Assembly (NCBI GenBank): GCA_036971475.1
Contig: JBAIZL010000007.1
Span: 27,890,447-27,954,446 of the forward strand
DNA length: 64,000 bases
Direction of reading: 5' to 3'
Source: Prosapia bicincta
Lineage: Eukaryota; Arthropoda; Insecta; Hemiptera; Cercopidae
Both the position numbers and the translations under genes were made by a program. Positions 26,445 to 36,185 of the stretch are shown here, in pieces. Within the stretch, counting starts at the first letter, position 1. The number at the start of each line of letters is the position of its first letter. Under the pieces are notes generated by a model. That model worked only from the letters and a program-made list of their open reading frames with translations, was not told the DNA's origin and made no database searches.

Positions 26445-26774
26445 CAGTAGAGTCTCGATAATTTGAGGTAGATGGGACCGAGGCCGCCTCAGAATATACG
26501 GAAATATGTTCCTGTGCATTAGAAAAAATAGGCGTTATAATGAACCCTAATACTGTACTATAATTAGGGATGCACAAAATCAGTTTATAGAACTTTATAT
26601 GGGCATTTATTGGAAGCCCGACTCATTTCCTTTGCATATCGGACTGATATTAACATTTTTTGGAAGCCCAATTCATCATTTTCTTTCAAATAGATAAAAT
26701 AGGCTTAAACAGAAATAAGCTCAAATTTAATGGAACCTTAAATTATCGGGACTGAGAATTTCGAGACTCTACTG
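26445..26774. mobile_element. Pogo/Tigger-like MITE (330 bp)
   Basis: The ends CAGTAGAGTCTCGATAATTT and AATTTCGAGACTCTACTG are inverted repeats, flanked by TA on both sides (26443, 26775). Internal strings such as GATGGGACCGAGGC and TGTGCATTAGAAAAAATAGG match the MITE at 3611-4266 in the opposite orientation, so they are one family. Confidence 0.85.
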
Positions 26775-26776
26775 TA

Positions 26777-27529
26777 GTTATAAAAGTTATTGAGGGAAAG
26801 GTTGGGGAGGTAAAATAATTTCAGAAAGTTTGCTGTTTTTTCAATTACTCTTTACTCAGTTCTTGCATTAGGGTACAGATACGGTTGTGGGTTTTATAAA
26901 ATGCATAAACTTATATTGTTTTAGAAATTTTAACAATTTGATGATATTCATGTATGTAGTAATGGTTTAAAAAAAATGTCAAATTTACCATAGGTTTCTC
27001 CAGTAACAAAATTATCTTTTATTACTAATTTTATTTATATTGAAAATTATTTCAATTATTATTTATAATATTTATATTATTATTTTAAATATTATAAATA
27101 ATGTCTTGTGTAATAATTTTTATGTTTGTTAATAAAATGTTTATATCATTTTAAAGTTTATCCTGTCACATTTTAGAAATGCACAAGCTATCTGGAAAAT
27201 AAAGCCAGGTTTAAGGAAATTAACAAAAGTAATATCCCACATTCCAAAAATATTATAGCTCTGATCCTCTTGCTGCTAATATTTGTAGGTGTTTTCTTAG
27301 TTTCTGAGTAAACTTGTACATTCCCATGTCTCACCCCCAGTTAGGACATGACCAAGAAGTTAATTATTATTTGCCTCTAGGCATGTTTAAAATTGCCGTA
27401 TTTTTGTGCCACCGTTTAAGATATCTTGCACAAAACTTGTGGTACTAGGCTATTTTGTTAGAATTGCATGCAACAAACTGATGTTTAAAGGAAATTAATT
27501 TATATGTCTATCTTTATGAAGCAGTAATA
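26777..27529 (+). other. Intron 4 stretch, no feature
   Basis: AT-rich intron DNA, nothing recognised. Confidence 0.4.
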
Positions 27530-28310
27530 TTCACAACACTTTTTATTGACCTATACTCTTTGTTAAACTGTCGACATTAAACCATTGCTGATCTTATTAC
27601 ATACATGAAGTGGACATTAGTGAGTACGAATTAATTCCTAGCAGCAATTGAGTTGTATTTTACTACAAAAATATTCCCACTTGTAAAGCACCAAAATACT
27701 TTTATTTATACGGGGGCAATTTTTTTTATTTGCTATTTGTATTTTGGTTAGTGTAATATTTGTCAATTGATAACAATGTGTAATCGTAATTAGTAAAAAC
27801 AAATTAAAAGTTACTTATGGTTTCATGTTTATTTTAGATTCTGTGCTCCCACTTTTATTGTTTATTTCTTATATACATAAGAATACATTAATTATAAAAG
27901 ATATTTACATATATTTTCTCAAAATAGTTTTTAAATTTAGAATTTTGTTTTAGTGTGAAGCACTCTTTGTCTATATATAATCCAACATTACAACTTTCAC
28001 TCTCATACTGAGCTTCTCACTTAAGTTGACATAAAAACTGCTGAAGGTTCTATTATATTTAGATGTCTTGACAGAAGGTTATTGGGCCATAAATATTTTT
28101 CTTTATTTATGGTGTAAGTTCCAAGAGTCGATAAATATCCCTTATAATTAACACCATCTAGTCTTGTGGGTGACTTATCAGAAAATAAAGTCTCATGAAA
28201 CAAACAAATCAAACAATAACGACTCTCATGACTAGCTGGCTAGTCTTTATACCAGCTACTAATAAATCGGCGTGATTTCCTGACCTAGTCCATAAACAGC
28301 AATGAGCTGA
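27530..28310 (+). mobile_element. Dispersed repeat, family R copy 2
   Basis: Opposite-orientation relative of 20330-20870, about 600 bases of recognisable similarity. It ends near GCGTGATTTCCTGACCTAGTC. No frame or terminal repeats were found. The low identity between copies suggests age. Confidence 0.6.
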
Positions 28311-28389
28311 ATTCTTTTGTTTCTGAAAAAAATTAAGAATATAATTTTTAATGAAATCTATGTTGGATTTAACTTTGTAATATAGTTTA

Positions 28390-28795
28390 ATTTTAAAAGA
28401 GCCGAATATTCGGAAAAGAAAACAATTACAATAACTTATATTTATAACTTGCAGTTTTTGTGTTGTACATTTTGAGCTTTTGTATAAATTATACTTTTTG
28501 TATTACCTTGGCAAAAAAAAAACACTACTTACTGATTAATTCAGCAGACACCTTAGGCACTAGGTCAGTGCATTATTCAATGCTTTGAACCACTGACAAG
28601 ACTGTTTCTCACATGTGTTATGTTGGTGTGAGACTGTGGTGTATTTCTGTTCTATGGTGTGTTATTGAAATACACTACAGACTCACACCACCACAACACA
28701 CCAGAGCAATAGTCTTGTCAGTGATTCGCAGCATTGAATAATGCGCTGACCTAGTACGAAGCGCGTCTGCTGAATAAATCAGTAAGTAAAGGTTT
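28390..28795. mobile_element. Foldback PLE-associated repeat (family C)
   Basis: 28540-28640 and 28690-28790 form an inverted pair sharing CTGACAAGACTGT-type and TGAATAATGC strings. Its left shoulder, with AACTTGCAGTTTTTGTGTTG and GTACATTTT, recurs at the right edge of the window (63940-64000). Other relatives lie at 1935-2050 (beside a GIY-YIG relic) and 52088-52200. It ends 57 bases before exon 5. Confidence 0.6.
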
Positions 28796-28851
28796 TTTGA
28801 CAAGTTAATACAAAAAGGTATAATTTATGTTTATAACTATGTTTCATGAAG

Positions 28852-29037
28852 GGAAAAACAGAAGAGCAATTATCTACTGAAAGCAGTTGGCTTGAAGTGG
28901 AAAAATTATGGCTAGTACACCGCATGGGTTTCACGGCTGTAAGAGTTATTTCTCGTAACCTTGGATCCCACAAGTTGAAAGTATTGGTGGAGAGTACTTC
29001 AGAAGAAATCGAGGTTGAAGATGATGATGTAGAAAAG
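28852..29037 (+). CDS. Myosin XVIII exon 5: SH3-like subdomain before the motor
   Basis: Encodes residues 416-477 (62 codons). It starts GKTEEQL, contains EKLWLVHRMGF and ends in an acidic EVEDDDVEK stretch. This equals the TEEQ...VWLVHRDGF...DEDDVEK block of MYO18A, the small beta-barrel at the motor's N-terminal edge. The acceptor CATGAAG at 28851 has a poor pyrimidine tract, so the exact start is set by phase and by homology (GKTEEQ). The donor is GTAAAT at 29038. Confidence 0.92.
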
Positions 29038-29468
29038 GTAAATTAACTTCATTTTTGCACATTTTTTTGTTTAATTTGGTTTTTTCTTATCGTTACGGGT
29101 CTTACTATTAGATAGAAAGTTATTTATTTCATTGTCCAATTCAGAATATGAATATTGTATACATCGTTTTTCTATTAAACTTTGCTGATGCAGAGGATGT
29201 CCAATGCTTAAAATGAAAATAACGTCAACAATGAAACCTAAAGATTTAAATTTCTTAGATTGTTCTTTTCATTAAATACATTTGCAACTTGGGGAGTTTT
29301 GTAAATGCAGGTGAACCCTACACTGTTTTTTCTACTAAACTATGCTGTGCAGATGATGTCCAATGCTTAAAATGAAAATAACAACAACAATGATACCTAA
29401 AGATTTAAGTTTCTTAGATTGTTATTTTCTTTAAATACATTTGCAACTTAGGTGTTTTGTAAATGCAG
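29038..29468 (+). repeat. Intron 5, built from a 158-bp tandem duplication
   Basis: About 29167-29318 and 29325-29477 are copies offset by 158 bases. The duplicated unit includes the intron end (GTAAATGCAG) and the first bases of exon 6 (GTGAA). A decoy acceptor therefore lies at 29310 upstream of the true one at 29468. Confidence 0.85.
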
Positions 29469-29645
29469 GTGAATCCATCTCAACTTGATCGAGCTGAAGA
29501 CATTGGACAGCTGCATTACCTGAATGAGTGTAGTGCTTTACATGTCTTGCGCCAACGTTACGCTGCCAATCTTATACATACCTATGCTGGAGAAAGCCTC
29601 CTTATCATCAATCCTATGGCGCCACTTGCAATTTATTCAGAAAAG
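29469..29645 (+). CDS. Myosin XVIII exon 6: motor core start
   Basis: Encodes residues 478-536 (59 codons). It carries the typical opening of a myosin motor: NPSQLDRAEDIGQL, YLNE, LRQRY and then HTYAGESLLIINP. The LRQRY..L..TYAG..L..INP signature is shared by all myosins. The end, IYSEK, matches VYSEK of MYO18A just before the P-loop exon. The acceptor AATGCAG at 29468 has a duplicate 158 bases upstream (see findings). The donor is GTAATG at 29646. Confidence 0.94.
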
Positions 29646-31516
29646 GTAATGGATTTATCCTTATTTTACCAAATGATTTATTTCATGCATATCCTTACCA
29701 AATATACTACAAGTATGTTTTTAATTAGTTAAAGGTAGAAGTGTTTATTAATGAAACACCAGTTTTATAAGACAAATTAATGAGTTTTGTGTTTGCACCG
29801 ATAGCTGTAGATTTTTTAAAACAGATCTGTAAACTTGTCACAAAATTGAAAAGTTAAATAATATTACTTTCAACTAACAATTTATATAAACACAGAAAAA
29901 CTTTACAATTTTTGGACATACTTACACAGCACATGTCCAAAAAGGTTTTATATTAACCATTTGCGCTCCATAGGCGAACTGAGTGCGGCATCACAAAATA
30001 TCTCATTCCGCTCCACTGTGGGACTCAGTCCGACATACTTTTGCGACGCAATTATCGCATACTTAAGGATAATGTGTACTATCTTCATCTGCTGTGTTAT
30101 GAGAAGGCAATGTTAATTTTTATAATGCTGATTGGCCTTATTTATAATTTTTTTTCCGTAAAGAAACAACTGGTTCTAGACAGTTGTTTACAATGTACTG
30201 CACAGTAAGCATCAGACATCTGGCCTAGTTTTGATAGATTGCTGTTGATGTGAACATGTCCTCATTCCTATCTCTTTTATTTATTTAGTATTTTCCTTTA
30301 ATTTTAGTCCAAACACATTATGCTATACAGAAAAAGTGCTTTCTAATAAGGCTTACAACTTGTGTGAAGTTTGTGAGCGGTAGGCCTACTGTGCGACTTG
30401 CCCAATTAAACCAAGACTACATCCAAACATTTACTTTGACAAGTTTCACACTGTCAACAATTATAAACAATAATTTGAATTGTTTTTCAAGTGGCTAAAT
30501 AAAGGAGTATGTGTAAATAAATTCAGCCTAAACTAATTAAACAATTTTGATTTTTTAGTACTACATGACAAATAGGCCTACATGACATTTTTCAATAATT
30601 TATATTTAGACCTATTTGTTTTTTATGGTACCTACTTATGTAAATATATTTTATATTTGTAAATATGGTGTTTAGTGTAATTTGCTTTTTTTTAAAAATA
30701 ATTACATCAAAGTGAACGATTATGTCACGTTCAATCCTAGTTGCAGCTGTGTATTATAGTAAGTACACCATTCTTGTGCATTTTGATGCATGTGCATAGT
30801 TTTACATCTTTAGAATAAATACTACAAATAAATTTTTGTAGTACTACTTGTGCAAATATTTTTATTCAGTATTACTTTGGGCTTAAAATGACTCTATAAT
30901 TAATCATAAAGAAAGTGCTATTTCATCAACAAAGCTAAATATAATTACTTTTTTGTAATAAAAAAAAAACAAAACAAAAAAAAACAACATTTTATCAGGC
31001 CTTCTGAATTAAAGCGTCAAGTTTTCAGCATACAAACATCTTCATTTTATTCTGAACACAGTGGTATTATATAATAATATATATTTACTTGAAGTCTTAA
31101 TTTCTTAGTGAATAATAAACAGTCATGTGCAAAACACTCGCTAACTAATTGGATCTGGTGGACCAAATAATTGGAGTCCAAAAGGTTAATTCTAGTAGAA
31201 GTGAAACTTATTAGAGATTTGTTGCAGGCCACCAGGCATTCCTTAGTTTGTAATATAAACATAGAAACCTACTAAAGCATTTGATGGTAGTGTATCCTTG
31301 TCAATCAGATAATAAAATGAACCGATATTTGTCATCTGTCCCACTTGGGACAGGAATAATTATTTTATTAATATTACTTCAAATAAAAAAAAACCCAACA
31401 CCAACAAAATAATTGCGTTTACCTTCTAACAAGGATTTTTCGTGTGAATTTTGATTATTACCAAACTCATCAACTCTGTATAAGCTAATCCTGATCGTAG
31501 TATTTATCTTGGTATG
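29646..31516 (+). other. Intron 6, first part
   Basis: No gene or defined repeat. A TTAA followed by CCATTTGCGCTCC at 29953 resembles a piggyBac end, but no partner was found. Poly-A-like tracts lie at 30958-30988. Confidence 0.45.
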
Positions 31517-31524
31517 GAATAAAA

Positions 31525-33217
31525 TAGGGGTGGGCTGATTCAAAAAAATTGTCGATTCTAAAATTTTTCTTCAGGTTTTCAATTCTTAAGTTGATTCTTG
31601 ATTCTTATAAATTATATAGGGCTACATATTCTCTACTATCTTGGTTATATGGTGAAGCCTTTTAAAAGTTATGTTTAATGTAATAGTTACACAAAACTTT
31701 CAACCTTGATTAATAAGTAGGAATTTCTAAAAGCATTACAAACATATCTGATAGAAATAATGATTTATTTAAAACTATAAGTAAAAACATTTACAGTATT
31801 TGATGCCTTGAACAAATACCTAAGCCTATTTCCCTTGCCTGTCAAAACAAAACAAAAATAAGTAAAAAACAAAATACTGTAAAGTAAAAACATTATTTAC
31901 AGTATTTGATGCGTTGAACAAATACCTAAGCCTATTTCCCTTGCCTGTCAAAACAAAACAAAAATAAGTAAAAAACAAAATTACTGTAAAGTAAAAACAT
32001 TATTTACAGTATTTGATGCGTTGAACAAATACCTAAGTCTATTCCCCTTGACTGTGAAAACAAAACAAAAATAAGTAAAAAACAAAATTACTGTAAAATA
32101 AAAACATTATTTACAGTATTTGATAAGCGTTGAACAAATACCTAAGCCTATTTCCCTTGACTGTCAAAACAAAACAAAAATAAGTAAAAAACAAAATTAC
32201 TGTAAAGTAAAAACAAAATACTGAACAAATTTTACAAATAAGCTCATTTTTAATGTTGAGTAGTTTATAAGTCTGGCAGATAATGGAAGTTTCTGTTAGA
32301 AAAATACTAGTATCTGAAGGATCTATGGGTCAGTCCAATTTTGCCGCTTGTCACATATAATACCTGAAGTTGTGAAAAGTTTATTTTAAAATAAATATAA
32401 GGTGAAAAAAAATAACACTTGAACAGTAACTGACAACAATATAAATTTGAAACAGTCCTAACTACTCCAAACTTGAACTCCTTAAAACAGCTCGCCAAAT
32501 GACAATTTGAAACCACATCACAATTAAATGGTGTGTGTGGCGTCACGTTTTTATTTTTCAGTTTGGCATCAAACTATTAAAAAGTATCAAAATACAAGTA
32601 TTCAACATCAATTTCATATCAAACTAGGAGACTATTAGTACAGGTTTTTCTCTCCTATAAATATCGTAATGTTTCATACTAAATGTGAAAAATGAGTGTA
32701 TTACGGAATTAATTAACAAACAAAACCGACAATACTACGATATAAGGTTTTACGTATGTGTAACAATCACTCTATCCGTCGATACAAAATATATTGAAAC
32801 CTTGCCATTTTGAAGCGGTGACTAGTAGTGGTGGCTAGAGATAGAGAGAGAGAGAGAGAGGTGTCGAGGCCGCCCGACAGAGTGAGTGAGACAGCAAAGC
32901 AAGACAAGCACTGACAAACGAATGGACCAGAAATGCTTCTTGTCGTCTTTGTTGTTACGTCATAAATAATAATATTATGTTCACTATCTCAAATCAGCAT
33001 TTGCTTCAATCGTTTGATTCATTTAAAGCAATTAATACTTAAATGAGACATAGTTAATAATTTATTATTATTTATCTTCAGTTAAAAGTAACATATTTTA
33101 ACAGATAATAAAAACAGAATTGGAACCAGCACTTTAATCCATAGAGAATCGAGTATTGCTTGGTACCATTAAAATCGACAGATCCTGGAATCGAGAATCG
33201 GAATCTGGCTATCCCTA
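31525..33217. mobile_element. hAT-type nonautonomous element with internal 107-bp array
   Basis: The 8-bp duplication GAATAAAA flanks it exactly (31517-31524 and 33218-33225). The ends TAGGGGTGGGCTGATTC and ATCTGGCTATCCCTA are hAT-like terminal repeats. About 250 bases in lies an array of four units of 106-109 bases (31778-32222, TTGAACAAATACCTAAG at 31808, 31914, 32021 and 32130). Subterminal strings such as GAGAATCG repeat in both arms. An (AG)n tract is at 32839-32862. No transposase frame is present. Confidence 0.88.
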
Positions 33218-33387
33218 GAATAAAACAAGATAAACTTAAAAATTCAAGCATATATAATCAGGCAGTTCTTGAACTTTTGTAACACTTAATTATAATAAAG
33301 CCCTGCATCCAGTTACATATTAATAACATTATTTTATTTAAATAGATAGAATTATTAGTTTCCAAAATTTAGATTACTATAGTAATA

Positions 33388-33601
33388 ATAAATACACAAA
33401 AACCTCTTAACCACAAACTTTCTTTAATTTACCCTAATGTACATTTCAGTTACAAAGTAACCATCCTCAGAGGGATAACATACAAAGACCCTAAGTCTTT
33501 GTATGTTATCCCTCTGAGGATGGTTACTTTGTAACTGAAATGTACATAAGGGTAAATTAAAGAAAGTTTGTGGTTAAGAGGTTTTTGTGTATTTATTATT
33601 A
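33388..33601. mobile_element. Near-perfect inverted terminal-repeat pair with hammerhead-like cores (family D)
   Basis: Arms of about 100 bp meet near 33492 with almost complete identity. The right arm on plus has CTGAGGA (33514-33520), TG, the hairpin GTTAC-TTT-GTAAC, T, then GAAA (33537-33540). The left arm carries the same on minus. CTGAGGA differs by one base from the hammerhead CTGATGA; the rest is in the canonical order. Confidence 0.65.
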
Positions 33602-34242
33602 AATTCAACCACAGTATATTCCTAATAAATAGTTACTATAGTAATATTAAACAAATGATACGATTTTATAATTTAGAGACACAATTACAATCATATCACC
33701 AGTGATGACCCTAGTTTGATCGTAGATTATATAATCGAATTGTATAATTCAATAAATTATTCTTGTATTTGTATTTCTCTTATTTCTTTCATTGATACAC
33801 TAGGTTGCTTGTATACCAACTAAGATTCTTGTTTAAGTACATTAAAGTGTGTGTGTGTGTGTGTGCGTGCGTGCGTGAATTTTTTTAACTATTAAAAATA
33901 AGATGGTTTTATTAGTGATTTTCTTTCATTAGTTTTCCTGATGATCTTATGGTAATGATTTAGTTCGTACTTAACATGTTCGTAGAAACATTTGTTTTTG
34001 ATGAATTTTTTAAGGTTTTTTTGTGGTTTTGCTTGTTATTGTTATCTGTTATAACGAATTATTTATAAAGATAAAGCTGTTTTTACTTGTTTATTTAAAG
34101 TATATGCTTTTATTCTTCAAAGTTCATTCTTAGAGTTAATATTGATAATTAGGCCTACAATTATATTGTATATTTATTACTGATGTAATCTTCCTCATAA
34201 AGAAATAGTTGAATAAATATAAATGAGTTTTGATGTTTCTAG
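33602..34242 (+). other. Intron 6, last part
   Basis: A (GT)n with GTGC run at 33847-33878 is the only feature noted before exon 7. Confidence 0.5.
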
Positions 34243-34443
34243 GTTGGTCACATGTTCAGAGGGTGTAAACCTGAAGATATGCCACCCCATATTTACTCAT
34301 TGGCTCAGTCAACATATCATGGTATTTTAACAACCAGACGTGACCACAGCATAGCTTTCCTCGGTCCATCAGGAAGTGGGAAGACTGTGAACTATAGGCA
34401 CACTCTTCACTACCTTACTTTAGCTGCTGGAACACCCAATAAG
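34243..34443 (+). CDS. Myosin XVIII exon 7: P-loop exon
   Basis: Encodes residues 537-603 (67 codons). It contains GHMFRGCKPEDMPPHIYSLA, the segment before the nucleotide site, then the P-loop GPSGSGKT at residues 577-584, followed by NYRHTLHYL. Conventional myosins have GESGAGKT. Pro replaces Glu, and the Ser at residue 581 matches the GxSGSGKT of class XVIII. The acceptor is TTTCTAG at 34242 and the donor GTTGGA at 34444 is a weak but valid GT. The catalytic Lys583 and Thr584 are intact. Confidence 0.95.
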
Positions 34444-34503
34444 GTTGGAAATTTTTCAGTTGAACACATCCTTGAGGGTAGAATAAAATTCTGTTCCATT
34501 TAA

Positions 34504-34676
34504 TGGTCAAGTATTTATTCTTTGAACATTGTAGAAATTTTTGTTTTTGAAGTGGAAACTTTTATAGAGACACCCACAAAAACTCATTGGATCGACATAA
34601 ACATACAATGTCCCATCAATATATTTTGTGTCATATTAATAGGGTCAGTGTAAATTCCATCAGTATAATTTAAGTT
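34504..34676 (+). other. Intron 7, start
   Basis: No feature recognised between exon 7 and the inverted-repeat element. Confidence 0.4.
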
Positions 34677-35680
34677 ACACTCGCACGGATTTGGTAATAG
34701 AAATAAAAGACGGCTGGTTTTTTGCGAGTCAAGTATAATATTTTATTCTGCTATGGCAACGATTCGATAGCTAGATCATTATCATCAGGCCTATATCACA
34801 TAATGAACATTTGTATTTATTATAATACATGCAAAGTTCCTAATGATTATTATACTTACTTCTTGCTGCAGACGTCCAGGGTCATGTGACTCCTATGGTC
34901 CGATGTCCATAATAAGTTGCTGCAGCCAAGGTCCAAAACTGTTTATCGATCAATATTGTTTTGATGTTTCCCTGGCTTCCCAGCGCAGACAGCAGATCTG
35001 CTCTTGGTGGAATTGGTGAGGAGCATCGAAGGAGAATATGGTCTAGAGTCTCCTCCTCTTTTCTACAGTTAGAGCAGAGTGGAGATTCACTCAGATTAAA
35101 TTTGAAGAGATAGGTCTCAGTCACAATATGTCCGATTCTTGCTCATGCTGCAAAGATGGCTGTAAATCTGGGAACCCCTTGATACATTTCCAAATCATTA
35201 GGTTCTTTTTGAATGTTATAGAGGTTTCTACCTTTGGTTTCTTCTCTCCAACGGTGGATCCATTTCCTTCTGACTGATGTTTTCTCAGCACTCTGGCATT
35301 TTTTTAGAGAGTACTGTGGTAAGAAGACTGAGCCCATTTCCGCTGCTTGTTTGGCGATTATATCTGCTTTTTCATTGCCGTCGATGGCGCAGTGTGAGGG
35401 GATCCACTGGAGCTGTATTTGTTTCTCATCTTCATATGTCACATTTATGATTATTATACAATTAATGTATTATAAATACAGGGTAATAATTTGTGTACTA
35501 AAGTATTCATTATTGTTAAGAAATCTGTATGTATTATAATAAATATAAACATCCATTATGTGTTATAGGGCTGATAATGACGATATAGTTATCGATACAT
35601 TGCGATAGCAGAATAAAATATTATAGCTGTCTCGTAAAACAGCTGTCTTTTATTTCTATTACTAAATTCAATTAGGCTAC
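34677..35680 (-). mobile_element. Inverted-repeat-flanked non-LTR retrotransposon C-terminal fragment
   Basis: Inverted arms of about 165 bp (34677-34841 and 35510-35675) share ATTTTATTCTGCTAT and its complement. Inside, the minus strand 35442-34882 encodes the end of a non-LTR RNase H. It has QLQWIPSHCAIDGNEKAD with the conserved His and Asp, then a RIGHI-type tail and the zinc-knuckle-like CSNCRKEEETLDHILLRC. A stop splits the two parts. The minus strand of the left arm has CTGATGA, a GAT/ATC hairpin and GAAT, a degraded hammerhead-like core. Confidence 0.7.
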
Positions 35681-36185
35681 ACTACAAGTCACCCCAAAGG
35701 GAAATTAATGACAACATATGATTTCATTTGATGTTGTGGAACAGCCGTTTTACTCGTAGGCTATGTTACATTACTTATTGATCATTGTTAAGGGAAAAGG
35801 TTATTATTAAATATTTTAGATCAGTTAATTAATATATTAATTTATTTAAATTTTGATAAGTTTCAATTCAAATAATTCAATATAACAATAATTGAGTATT
35901 TTTAACAGTATTTTTAATCCAATTTTTAAAATGAAAAAAATTCGTACGCGAGTCTGATAACAAATGCTTAGGTGATTTCTTACTGTGCAAAATTAAATGT
36001 TTTTCTTAGTTCAAAATTTCTGTAGACGTGGCAATAAAGTTTTCACTTTGGTCGGCACTTCCCCAACCTATTTTTTTTCATTTATTAAAGGTTTATAACT
36101 TTCTGAATTCACTTTAAATTTGTTTTAGTAAAGCTGGTAGTAACAAAAGTATCAGTTCTGTGTTGTAGCCGGGATTTTGCCTTTT
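35681..36185 (+). other. Intron 7 stretch between two retroelements
   Basis: AT-rich, nothing recognised. Confidence 0.4.

Noticed and set aside
29953..29975. TTAA followed by a piggyBac-like end (CCATTTGCGCTCC)
   Set aside because: I could not find a matching inverted end with TTAA downstream, so no element is called.
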